A stretch of DNA of 64,000 bases from Arthrobacter zhangbolii (GTDB lineage: Bacteria > Actinomycetota > Actinomycetes > Actinomycetales > Micrococcaceae), in contig NZ_CP094984.1 of assembly GCF_022869865.1 (NCBI RefSeq), forward strand, positions 2,666,001-2,730,000, written 5' to 3'. Positions 28,968 through 37,172 of this stretch are shown in pieces. The position numbers were made by a program, and so were the translations under genes. Position 1 is the stretch's first letter. Each line of letters starts with the position of its first letter. The notes below the pieces were generated by a model that saw only the letters and a program-made list of their open reading frames with translations, made no database searches and was not told the DNA's origin.

Positions 28968-30190
28968 CAGTCGTGCACCGTCCCGTCCAGCAGCCGGTTG
29001 ACCGGCAGGTACGCAGGTGTGTAGTCAAAGGATTTGGCGGCCTCGTCGTCGTAATCCACGCCCAGTCCCGGAGCCTCCCCGGGGTGCAGGAGCCCGTCCC
29101 TGAAGCTGTAGCCGGTGCGGAAGACGCGCAGGGTGTCCTCGGAGTGTTTCATGTACTCCTGGATCCCGAAGTTGTGCAGCGCCAGGCCCAGGTGCAGCTG
29201 GGCGGCCTGGCCCACCGGGGAAATATCCGTGGGTCCGTGGAACCCGGATTTGATCGAGTAAACGGCCGCGAAGTCCATCAGCTTCCGCAGCGCGGTGATG
29301 CCGCCGGTGTGGGTGACGGCCGAGCGGACATAGTCAATCAGCTGCTCGGTAATGAGTGTCTGATAGTCGTACACACTGTTGAACACTTCCCCGATGGCCA
29401 GCGGAACCGTGGTCTGCGAGCGCACGCGGCGCAGCGCCTCCTGGTTTTCCCCCGGTGTGCAGTCCTCCAGCCAGAACAGGTCATAGGGTTCCAGCGACTT
29501 TCCGAGCCCGGCAGCCTGGTTGGGGGTCATCCGGTGATGGCCGTCATGCAGCAGGACCAGTTCCGGACCGAACTCAGCCCGGACATCGGCGAAGACCTGG
29601 GGAATGTGGCGAAGATACGCCCGCGTGTCCCAGGCTTCCTCGGCGGGCAGCGGAGCCCGCAGCGCTGGTTCGTAGTCGTAGCGCTGTCCGGGCCGCTGGT
29701 CCGCGGCGACCCCGTAGATCTGGCCCAGTCCGGGGACTCCCGTCTGGACCCGGATGGCCCGGAAGCCCTGGTCCAGGTGATTGCGGATGGAGGTGAAGAG
29801 TGAATCCCGGTCGCTGCCCGAGGCATGGCCGTAGGCCAGGCAGCCCGTGCGTGACGCCCCGCCCAGCAGCCGGTAGAGCGGCAGCCCGGCCTCCTTGGCC
29901 AGGATGTCCCAGAGCGCGACGTCGACGGCGGCAATCGCTGCCATGGTGATCGGGCCGCGGCGCCAGTACGCCCCGCGGTACAGGTACTGCCAGGTGTCCT
30001 CGATCCGGCGTTCATCCCGGCCGATCAGCAGCGGCACCACGTGTTCCTTCAGGTAGGCGGCCACCGCCAGTTCACGGCCGTTGACGGTGGCATCGCCCAG
30101 CCCGACCACCCCGGAATCGGTGGTCAGCCTGAGCGTGACGAAGTTGCGGCCGGGGCTGGTGACCAGCACTTCTGCCGAGCGGATTGCCAT
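28964..30190 (-). CDS. manD: D-mannonate dehydratase-like enolase superfamily enzyme (ManD/RspA type)
   Basis: Predicted to dehydrate D-mannonate to 2-keto-3-deoxygluconate. The 408-residue protein has the enolase-superfamily capping domain and a C-terminal barrel with the metal ligands in [15 protein letters not shown] and IGEVFN, and the ManD/RspA-type ending [17 protein letters not shown]. ManD is unrelated to UxuA, the E. coli mannonate dehydratase. AAGGAG precedes the ATG. The family contains members with little or no mannonate activity, so the placement next to uxaC and a reductase is the main support for function. Confidence 0.85.
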   Translation of the reverse strand: MAIRSAEVLVTSPGRNFVTLRLTTDSGVVGLGDATVNGRELAVAAYLKEHVVPLLIGRDERRIEDTWQYLYRGAYWRRGPITMAAIAAVDVALWDILAKEAGLPLYRLLGGASRTGCLAYGHASGSDRDSLFTSIRNHLDQGFRAIRVQTGVPGLGQIYGVAADQRPGQRYDYEPALRAPLPAEEAWDTRAYLRHIPQVFADVRAEFGPELVLLHDGHHRMTPNQAAGLGKSLEPYDLFWLEDCTPGENQEALRRVRSQTTVPLAIGEVFNSVYDYQTLITEQLIDYVRSAVTHTGGITALRKLMDFAAVYSIKSGFHGPTDISPVGQAAQLHLGLALHNFGIQEYMKHSEDTLRVFRTGYSFRDGLLHPGEAPGLGVDYDDEAAKSFDYTPAYLPVNRLLDGTVHDW

Positions 30191-30201
30191 GGTCTCTCCT
30201 T

Positions 30202-30274
30202 GGTAGGGGTGGTGCTGATAGGGGCGGTGCCGGTAGGGGTGGCTGACAGGTGTGGCGCCGGTAGGGGTGGAACT
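30202..30274. repeat. Degenerate 15-bp tandem repeats between uxaC and manD
   Basis: Units close to GGTAGGGGTGGTGCT at 30202, 30217, 30232 and 30260, with a 13-base degenerate unit at 30247. They fill most of the spacer between the uxaC stop (30309) and the manD start (30190). As RNA they would be C-rich on the transcribed strand. Confidence 0.72.
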
Positions 30275-30308
30275 GAGCGGGATGAAACCGTGCGCCCGGT
30301 CGCGGTTT

Positions 30309-31739
30309 TCAGGGCCGGGGCGCGTAGGACTGCAACGGAAGGTTGTAGGCGAGGTCTATTCCGGTCTCCACGGCCTCTGCCGCCGCCAGCCTGCCTTCCG
30401 CGACCAGACGGGCCAGGAAACCCGCATCGATCCTTCGGGCCAGGTCATGCCGGGCGGGGATGGACGCCAGCGCACGGGTGTCGTCAACGAAACCGCTGGT
30501 GTTGTAAAAGCCCGCGGTCTCCACCGCCGATTCGCGGAACCGGCGCATCTGTTCGGGGCTGTCCAGGAACCACCAGGGCGCACCAAGCCGCAGGGCGGGA
30601 TAGGCGCCGGCCAGGGGCGCCAGCTCCCGGGAGTACACCGTTTCGTCAGTCGTGAAGACAATCATCCGGAAACCCGGATCCATGCCGAAGCTGTTCAGCA
30701 GGGGCTGCAGCGCACGGGTGAATTCCACCCGCACCGGAATATCGAACCCCTTGTCGGTTCCATAGCGGCTGCGGACGGCACTGCTGTGGTTGCGCAGCAC
30801 CCCCGGATGCAGCTGCATCACCAACCCGTCCTCGGCGGACATGCGCGCCATTTCATACAGCATTCCGCCGGCGAAGGCTTCGGCTGCCGCCGCATCGGAC
30901 TCACCGCGCAGCGCGGCGGCAAAGATGCTCCGGGCGTCGGCCGGATCCAACGGCTCGGCCGACGCGCTGAGATGTCCGTGGTCCGTGGCCCTGGCACCCG
31001 CCTGCAGGAACGCTGCCCGGCGTTGCCGCAGGGCCAGCAGGAACGAGTCGTAATCCCCCGCTTCGATGCCGGAGACTTCCGAGAGCCGGCGGACGTCGGC
31101 CGCCCAGCCGGGCCTGCGGATGTGCAGCAGGTCATCGGGACGGAACGTGGGCAGGATCCGCTGGCGCCCTTCCTGCTCTGCAAGCTTCCGGTGCCCTGCA
31201 AGGCCGGAGGCGGCAGAGTCGGTGGTGGCCAGCAGTTCCACGTTGAAGCGGTCCAGCAGCGCCCTGGGGCGGGACTCGTCCCGGGCCAGCCGGTCAAGAA
31301 GAAAATCGTAAAGCCCGTCGGCGGTTTCCTCCGAGGGAGGTGCAGGAGCCTCGAAGACCACCGCCAGTTCGTGTTCCAGCCAGTAGCGGGTGGGGGTTCC
31401 CCGGAAGAGTTTCCAGTTGCGGCAGAACCGGCGCCAGACCTCGCGGGGATCCGTCTCGTACGGGGATCCGTCCTGTGTGGGGATACCCAGTGCTGCGGGG
31501 CTTTCCCCCTGCGAGACGAGCATACGCACGAGGTAGTGGTCCGGGATCACGAACATCTCGGCGGGATTGGCAAAGGGCTCGTCCTGCACCAGCAGGTCCA
31601 CGTCCACGTGCCCGTGCATCGACACAATGGGCAGTGCGGCGGTGGAGGCGTAGATTTCGCGGGCCAGGGCCCGGACGCCGGGCTCGGCCGGCAGGGCCCG
31701 ATCCGGGTCCAGCTGCCAGGCGGTGCGCTGTTCAGTCAC
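30309..31739 (-). CDS. uxaC: Glucuronate/galacturonate isomerase
   Basis: Isomerises D-glucuronate to D-fructuronate and D-galacturonate to D-tagaturonate, the entry step for both branches. The 476-residue amidohydrolase-fold protein has the metal-site segment [12 protein letters not shown] and the UxaC pattern [32 protein letters not shown], and [14 protein letters not shown]-type C-terminal residues ([16 protein letters not shown]). I start at the GTG at 31739 because AAAGGAGAGG lies seven bases upstream; the open frame to 31970 runs into the divergent promoter region. It is the first gene of the leftward hexuronate unit. Confidence 0.94.
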   Translation of the reverse strand: MTEQRTAWQLDPDRALPAEPGVRALAREIYASTAALPIVSMHGHVDVDLLVQDEPFANPAEMFVIPDHYLVRMLVSQGESPAALGIPTQDGSPYETDPREVWRRFCRNWKLFRGTPTRYWLEHELAVVFEAPAPPSEETADGLYDFLLDRLARDESRPRALLDRFNVELLATTDSAASGLAGHRKLAEQEGRQRILPTFRPDDLLHIRRPGWAADVRRLSEVSGIEAGDYDSFLLALRQRRAAFLQAGARATDHGHLSASAEPLDPADARSIFAAALRGESDAAAAEAFAGGMLYEMARMSAEDGLVMQLHPGVLRNHSSAVRSRYGTDKGFDIPVRVEFTRALQPLLNSFGMDPGFRMIVFTTDETVYSRELAPLAGAYPALRLGAPWWFLDSPEQMRRFRESAVETAGFYNTSGFVDDTRALASIPARHDLARRIDAGFLARLVAEGRLAAAEAVETGIDLAYNLPLQSYAPRP

Positions 31740-31766
31740 GTTGATGCCTCTCCTTTGAAACACGAC

Positions 31767-31774
31767 GTTTGCAA
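31767..31774 (-). promoter_or_regulatory. Operator half-site near uxaC
   Basis: GTTTGCAA just upstream of uxaC. The same eight bases begin the stronger palindrome at 31895. The right half is not a good match, so it is a candidate secondary LacI-type site only. Confidence 0.3.
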
Positions 31775-31886
31775 CAAATGCCACGCCCTGCACGGCCTGG
31801 TGCACTCCAATATGCGGGTGAATGCCTGAGAAGGCAAGGCCTTTCCGGGAGCGAATCAGCTTTGGAAAATCCGAACGGCGAAAGTA

Positions 31887-31915
31887 TTGACACGGTTTGC
31901 AAACGATTGCATTGT
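31887..31915 (+). promoter_or_regulatory. LacI-type operator overlapping a promoter, uxaC/lacI intergenic region
   Basis: TTGACA at 31887-31892 is a consensus -35 box; 17 bases later CATTGT is a weak -10. Between and overlapping them, 31898-31911 reads TGCAAACGATTGCA, a palindrome with the central CG typical of LacI-family operators. A repressor bound here would block RNA polymerase on the rightward unit and could also affect the leftward uxaC promoter. The LacI-type gene starting at 31970 is the obvious candidate regulator. Confidence 0.8.
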
Positions 31916-31969
31916 GTGGTGTACGCCACACTCCGGTGGCCGCGACAACGAGGTGAGGCGGGTCCTGCA

Positions 31970-33028
31970 ATGGCGGGTGCGGTAACTGTCAGGGATGTAG
32001 CGAGACTGGCCAGCGTCTCCGCATCAACGGTTTCACGTGCCCTCTCAGCATCGAACCTGGTCGCCCCGCACACCCGCGACCGCATCCTCGCCGCCGCAGC
32101 CCAGCTCGGGTACAGCGTGAACACCTCCGCACGCGGCCTGATCACCGGACGCACCAGCAACTTCGGCCTGGTGGTGCCGGATCTGGAAAACCCGTACTTC
32201 GCCTCAGTCACCAAGGGTGTGCAGGGCCGGGCCCTCAGCGAGGGCTACGCCGTTTTCGTGGCGGACTCGGACGAGGACGTGCGTGCGGAAATCGAGCTCG
32301 TACGGAAACTGGCCTCCCAGGTCGACGGGCTGATTCTCTGCTCTCCGCGCATGTCGGATGAGGATCTCGGGCAGATCGCCCGGGACACCACCATGGTGCT
32401 GATCAACCGGCGGCTGCCGCAGGTGGACAGCATCACTGTCGATGACACCGAGATTGTCCGCCAGGCGCTGGGACACCTTTACGCCCTGGGGCACCGTACG
32501 GTGTCCTACGCCGGCGGACCGGCGACGTCGTGGTCGGACAGCCAGCGTCGGAACGGCATCCGCCTGGCCCTCACCGATCTGCCGGGGCTTGAGGTGGTCA
32601 GCATCGGCTCCTTCCCGCCGGTTTTCGACGGCGGACTCTCCGCAGCTGACCTGGCGGCGGCGTCGGGCGCAACCGCGGTGCTGGCCTACAACGACCTCAT
32701 GGCACTTGGCATCCTCTCGCGCCTGCAGGCGCGGGGCATACGCGTACCGGAGCAGATGAGCGTGGTGGGCATCGATGACGTCAGCGCCGCCACCCTGGTC
32801 TCGCCGGCGCTCACTACCGTCCGCGCTCCCCTGCGCAAGGTCGGAACCGCGGCCGTGGACGCGCTGATCGACCGCATTCTTCCCGAACGCCGGGATCTGC
32901 CGCCCGAGGCCCTGCCCATCCACCTGATGATCCGCGATTCAACATCCGTTCCCCACCGTTCAGCAGTGCCCCTCACGTCCCGCGAAGACGCAGGACTCAA
33001 TGAAAGGTCAAGCAATGCGAAACAGTAA
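31970..33028 (+). CDS. LacI family transcriptional regulator
   Basis: A 352-residue repressor or activator. The helix-turn-helix and hinge are clear: VTVRDVARLASVSASTVSRAL at residues 5-25, then LAAAAQLGYSVNTSARGL. The remaining part is the periplasmic-binding-fold effector domain (FGLVVPDLENPYFASV, and VVGIDDVSAATLVSPALTTV near the end). The ATG at 31970 has GAGGTGAGG upstream; the frame extends left through the operator and is rejected. Its stop lies inside the first codons of the transport protein, so regulator and transporter are cotranscribed. The effector is probably a uronate or a pathway intermediate. Confidence 0.95.
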   Translation: MAGAVTVRDVARLASVSASTVSRALSASNLVAPHTRDRILAAAAQLGYSVNTSARGLITGRTSNFGLVVPDLENPYFASVTKGVQGRALSEGYAVFVADSDEDVRAEIELVRKLASQVDGLILCSPRMSDEDLGQIARDTTMVLINRRLPQVDSITVDDTEIVRQALGHLYALGHRTVSYAGGPATSWSDSQRRNGIRLALTDLPGLEVVSIGSFPPVFDGGLSAADLAAASGATAVLAYNDLMALGILSRLQARGIRVPEQMSVVGIDDVSAATLVSPALTTVRAPLRKVGTAAVDALIDRILPERRDLPPEALPIHLMIRDSTSVPHRSAVPLTSREDAGLNERSSNAKQ

Positions 33029-34238
33029 GAAATTGCAGATGGTTTCAGTCTTCGCGGCGACTGCGATGCTCGCAGCAGCCTGCGGGGCGCCCGGAGGAAA
33101 TGCCGGCGGGGAAGAGCTCGCCACGAGCGACGTTCCCGATGCCCCGTCAGAGGCGGTGACGCTGAACATTCTCGACGTTGCCGGCAACAAACAGCTGACC
33201 GAAGGGATCTTCGACTCCTTTGTCAGCGAGCACCCCGATGTTGTCTCGGGAGTTACGTGGGAAACTGCGGGTGCACCGGATATGGCGGGGAAGGTCAAGG
33301 CCCAGCAGCAGGCAGGGAACCTGCAGATTGACCTGGTGCTCACCGGAACCGACGGCCTGTCCGCAGGGATCAGCGAGGATCTCTTTGTCCCCATCGCCGC
33401 GGACTACAAGGACCGGCTCTCGAATATGGACAACTACCAGGAGCCTGCAGCGGAAATGCAGAAACTGGCCGAGGACAAGGGGGTGGCCCTGACGTACTAC
33501 CCCTCGGGTCCGCTGTTGGAGTACAACCCCGAGAAGGTTCCCAACCCGCCCACCACGGCCGAGGAACTGCTGACCTGGACCCAGGAGAATCCCGGCCGGT
33601 TCGGGTACGCGCGCCCGGCAAACTCAGGTCCCGGCCGCACCTTCCTGATGGGGCTGCCCTACATCCTTGGCGACGACGATCCCAAGGACCCGGCGAACGG
33701 CTGGACGAAAACGTGGGACTACCTCCAGCAGCTGAACCAGAACATCAGCTCCTACCCCACCGGCACCGGCGTCACCATGAACAACCTGAAAAACGGGACC
33801 TGGGACATGGCACTGACCACCACCGGCTGGGACATCAATCCGAGGGCACTTGAGCAGGTGCCGGCCAACTTCGAGGTGCAGGCGCTGGAAGGCTTTACCT
33901 GGGTGACAGATGCCCAGTACGCGGTTGTCCCCAAGGGCGTGTCTGCGGACAAGATGTCGGCCATCCTGCAGGTCCTGCAGTATGCCCTGACCCCTGAGCA
34001 GCAGGCGAAAACCTATGACAGCGGCTATTTCTACCCGGGTCCGGCCGTTGAAGGCGTGACCCTGGACATGGCCCCGCAGAGCAGCCAGGACGTCATCGCC
34101 AAATTCGGCCGTCCTGAATACGACGCCCTCATTGAGGACAACCCCAAGGCAACCCCGATCAGTGCCGAGGATCTGGTCACGGCCTTTAACACCTGGGATA
34201 CCGACGTGGCGAGCGGAAAGATCGAAGAAAAGAAATGA
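33015..34238 (+). CDS. ABC transporter substrate-binding lipoprotein (Fe3+/polyamine type)
   Basis: A 407-residue extracytoplasmic binding protein. The signal peptide ends in the lipobox AAAC with Cys23, giving a membrane-anchored lipoprotein. The mature part is an extracellular solute-binding fold of the PotD/AfuA-like kind (GVTWETAGAPDMAGKVKA, then WDMALTTTGWDINPRAL). I start at the ATG at 33015 with AAAGG upstream, overlapping the regulator gene by 14 bases. The family label suggests iron or polyamines, but the operon is with uronate enzymes, so a uronate or oligo-uronide is the more likely ligand. Confidence 0.92.
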   Translation: MRNSKKLQMVSVFAATAMLAAACGAPGGNAGGEELATSDVPDAPSEAVTLNILDVAGNKQLTEGIFDSFVSEHPDVVSGVTWETAGAPDMAGKVKAQQQAGNLQIDLVLTGTDGLSAGISEDLFVPIAADYKDRLSNMDNYQEPAAEMQKLAEDKGVALTYYPSGPLLEYNPEKVPNPPTTAEELLTWTQENPGRFGYARPANSGPGRTFLMGLPYILGDDDPKDPANGWTKTWDYLQQLNQNISSYPTGTGVTMNNLKNGTWDMALTTTGWDINPRALEQVPANFEVQALEGFTWVTDAQYAVVPKGVSADKMSAILQVLQYALTPEQQAKTYDSGYFYPGPAVEGVTLDMAPQSSQDVIAKFGRPEYDALIEDNPKATPISAEDLVTAFNTWDTDVASGKIEEKK

Positions 34239-35365
34239 GCATCCAGGCAACTTCCTTCAAGACACTGGAGCTCGAGCACGTCGCCAGGAATTTCGGCGGA
34301 CAGGCGGCTCTGAGCGACCTGAACCTGAATATCCGCAGCGGCGAATTTATCGCCCTGCTCGGACCCTCCGGCTGCGGAAAGTCCACGGCGCTGAACTGCC
34401 TGGCCGGGCTGCTGCCCCTCACCGGCGGACGCATCCTCATGGACGGCCGCCAAATAGACCGGTTGGTGCCGGAAAAACGGGGCTTCGGCATGGTATTCCA
34501 GAACTATGCGTTGTTTCCGCACCTGAGCGTGGAGAAAAACATCGCGTTCGGGCTGGAAATGCGCAGGATCCCCCGGGCCGAGATCAAAACCAGGGTGGCG
34601 GAGGCCATCGAGCTGGTCCAGCTCGGCCCGCATGCCAGGAAACTCCCCGGGCAGATGTCCGGCGGACAGCAGCAGCGGGTCGCCATCGCGCGCGCCGTAG
34701 TGCTGCGTCCCCCGCTGGTGCTGATGGATGAACCGCTCTCGAACCTGGATGCGAAGCTCCGGCTGGAGATGCGGACCGAAATCCGCCGCCTGCACCAGTC
34801 CCTCGGCCTGACCACGATCTACGTCACCCATGACCAGGAGGAAGCACTGTCCCTCGCTGACCGCCTGGTGGTGCTGCGCCAGGGCGAAGTCCAGCAGGTG
34901 GGCACGCCCCAGGACCTGCATGAGCACCCCGCCAACTGGCACGTTGCCGACTTCATGGGGTACCGGAACCTGCTCGACGGCGTCGTGGAGCATACGCGCG
35001 GCGGCATGGCCACTGTCTCCGTAGCGGGCACGGGCATCACCGGCGCCACCCGGGATCCGCTTGCCCCGGGAGACGCAGTGAAAGTGGGGATCCGCCCCGA
35101 GGACTTCGAAATCACCGATGCTAGCGGCCCGGACGCCGGCCATACCCGGCTCGAAGCGGTGGTCGAAGTGGTCGAATACCAGGGCCGGGAATTCGCGGTC
35201 GAAGCCCGGACCGACACCGGCCAGGCACTCCACATCCGGACCCACCGCACGGCCGAAGCAGGGCAGCGGATCACGGTCTCGGCGCCCCACGAACGGGTCC
35301 TTGTTTTTGCTTCAGCCCTGACGGCTGCGGCGCCCGTCCCGGAGCTGCAGGAGGCCACGCCATGA
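34235..35365 (+). CDS. ABC transporter ATP-binding protein (PotA/UgpC-like)
   Basis: A 376-residue ATPase for the neighbouring importer. Walker A is GPSGCGKST, the signature MSGGQQQRVAIARA, Walker B VLMDEPLSNLD, and the switch histidine lies in YVTHDQEEAL. The C-terminal 120 residues form a TOBE-type domain (KVGIRPEDFEI). Start and stop both overlap the neighbours by four bases. The type fits both polyamine/iron importers and CUT1 sugar importers, so it does not decide the substrate. Confidence 0.95.
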   Translation: MSIQATSFKTLELEHVARNFGGQAALSDLNLNIRSGEFIALLGPSGCGKSTALNCLAGLLPLTGGRILMDGRQIDRLVPEKRGFGMVFQNYALFPHLSVEKNIAFGLEMRRIPRAEIKTRVAEAIELVQLGPHARKLPGQMSGGQQQRVAIARAVVLRPPLVLMDEPLSNLDAKLRLEMRTEIRRLHQSLGLTTIYVTHDQEEALSLADRLVVLRQGEVQQVGTPQDLHEHPANWHVADFMGYRNLLDGVVEHTRGGMATVSVAGTGITGATRDPLAPGDAVKVGIRPEDFEITDASGPDAGHTRLEAVVEVVEYQGREFAVEARTDTGQALHIRTHRTAEAGQRITVSAPHERVLVFASALTAAAPVPELQEATP

Positions 35366-36288
35366 CCCAGGCGCCCGGGAGGTCCCGCAGCGCCGCCCCG
35401 GAAAAACCCGGAACCCGCCCCGCACTCTCCCACCGGCTTGCCGAGCGCGGCATTGACCGGCTGCTCCTGCTGCTGGTGCCGGCCCTGCTGTTCGCCCTGG
35501 TGCTGTTTGTGTATCCGTTTGTCTACGGCCTCGGGCTGTCCTTCCAGCCGCGTGAAGGCGGCCTGTTCGGCGCCTACGTCAAGTTCTTCACGGATCCCTC
35601 CATGCGGGGACTGGAATCCATCTGGATCACGCTGAAGCTCGCAGTCCCGGCCGCCGTCTTTAACGTTGCCGCCTCAATTCCCATCGCCTACAAGATGCGG
35701 GGAAAGTTCCGCGGCAAGCGGGCGCTGACCACCGTTCTGGTCATTCCGATTACCCTCGGCACCGTGCTGACGGCCGAAGGGCTGCTGAACTTCTTCGGCC
35801 AGCGCGGCTGGCTCAACCGGTTCCTGGAGATTTTCGGTTTCGGTCCCCTGGACCTGGTGCAGAACTACTGGGGAGTGCTGTGGTCCCTGATCATCTCGGG
35901 GTTTCCTTTCGCCTTCCTGCTGATCCTCTCCTACCTCTCCGGAATCGACCCCTCATTGGAGGCCGCCGCACAGACGCTGGGCGCGGATTGGAAGCAGAGG
36001 TTCCGGAAGATCACGCTGCCGCTCCTGGCTCCCGGCCTGGCCATCACCTTCTGCCTGACCTTTGTCCTGGCCTTCAGCGTTTTTCCGTCGGCCATCCTGG
36101 TGGGTGACCCGTCCGGCTCCACCCGGGTGATCGCCTACGTTGCCTACAACGCCTGGGGGCAGCAGTTCGACTATCCCCTGGCATCTGCCGCCGCAATTGT
36201 CATGGGTGCGGTGGAACTACTCGTCATTATCCTGGTGCTGCTGTGGCGGTCCCGGATGTACAAGGGAAGCACCGGAGGCAAAGGCTGA
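35362..36288 (+). CDS. ABC transporter permease 1 (PotB-like)
   Basis: A 308-residue membrane subunit of the binding-protein-dependent transport type. After a basic Pro/Arg-rich N-terminus come six hydrophobic helices. The coupling EAA motif is EAAAQTLGADWKQRFRKITLPL near residue 200. The shape, with a longer first loop after the first helix and single-domain form, is that of PotB/PotH-like permeases. It overlaps the ATPase gene by four bases and its TGA shares bases with the next ATG (TGATG). Confidence 0.93.
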   Translation: MTQAPGRSRSAAPEKPGTRPALSHRLAERGIDRLLLLLVPALLFALVLFVYPFVYGLGLSFQPREGGLFGAYVKFFTDPSMRGLESIWITLKLAVPAAVFNVAASIPIAYKMRGKFRGKRALTTVLVIPITLGTVLTAEGLLNFFGQRGWLNRFLEIFGFGPLDLVQNYWGVLWSLIISGFPFAFLLILSYLSGIDPSLEAAAQTLGADWKQRFRKITLPLLAPGLAITFCLTFVLAFSVFPSAILVGDPSGSTRVIAYVAYNAWGQQFDYPLASAAAIVMGAVELLVIILVLLWRSRMYKGSTGGKG

Positions 36289-37172
36289 TGAGCGCAACCA
36301 CCCTCAAGGACACCGAGGCACCGCCGGTACCGGAGCCCGGACGGCGGCAGTTGAAGGCCACCCCCGGAACGTTCCTGGTCTGGGGCGGCATGGCCCTGTT
36401 CCTGATTCTCCTTTTCGGCGTTGTCGCCTCCGTGGTGGTGAACTCCTTCGCCGGCCAGTGGTTCGACTCCTGGTTCCCCTCCGGCTATACAACCGCCTGG
36501 TACGGGGAAGCCTGGCAGCAGTACGATCTCACCCAGGTGGTCAGCACCACCGTGATTGTCGCCGTGGCCGTCGTCGGCATTTCGGTCCTCATCGGTGCGC
36601 CCGCCTCCTATGTCCTTGCCCGGCGCAGTTTCCCCGGCAAGAACATAGTCATGCTGGTCTTCCTCCTGCCGATCATGATGCCGCCGATCACGTACGGCAT
36701 TCCGCTGGCGACACTGCTGACCTACTACCATCTGGCACCTGGCCTGACCGGGGTCATCCTGGCCAACCTGGTGCCTTCGGTACCGTTCGTCATCCTGACC
36801 ATGACGCCGTTCATTGAACAGATCAACCCGTCCATCGAGTCCGCCGCGCGCATGTGCGGAGCCAATATGACACGGTTGTTTACCCGGATCCTTGCACCGC
36901 TGCTGATTCCGGGGGTGCTGGCCGCGGCTGTGCTGGTCCTGGTGCGCACCGTCGGAATGTTTGAACTGACCTTCCTCACCTCCAATTCAAGTTCCGACAC
37001 CCTGGTGGTGGCACTCTTCACGGCGATGACGGGGGCCGGCATCCGGGCACAGCAGTCGGTGGACGCCATGGCCGTGATTTACATGCTCATGATGATGGTG
37101 CTCCTGGTGGTTGCGCTCCGGTTCGTGAATCCCACGCAGCTGGTTTCCCAGGTGCGTGAAGATGTGGACTGA
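36288..37172 (+). CDS. ABC transporter permease 2 (PotC-like)
   Basis: A 294-residue partner permease. Six helices are visible and the EAA motif is ESAARMCGANMTRLFTRILAPL. The ATG at 36288 overlaps the stop of permease 1. A frame extension upstream to 36243 lies inside that gene and is rejected. Together with the binding protein and ATPase this makes a complete four-gene importer. The end overlaps the reductase gene by 11 bases or more. Confidence 0.93.
   Translation: MSATTLKDTEAPPVPEPGRRQLKATPGTFLVWGGMALFLILLFGVVASVVVNSFAGQWFDSWFPSGYTTAWYGEAWQQYDLTQVVSTTVIVAVAVVGISVLIGAPASYVLARRSFPGKNIVMLVFLLPIMMPPITYGIPLATLLTYYHLAPGLTGVILANLVPSVPFVILTMTPFIEQINPSIESAARMCGANMTRLFTRILAPLLIPGVLAAAVLVLVRTVGMFELTFLTSNSSSDTLVVALFTAMTGAGIRAQQSVDAMAVIYMLMMMVLLVVALRFVNPTQLVSQVREDVD

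Noticed and set aside
27291-29024. 577-codon plus-strand frame opposite the altronate dehydratase
   Set aside because: Antisense shadow; the minus-strand gene has clear family motifs.
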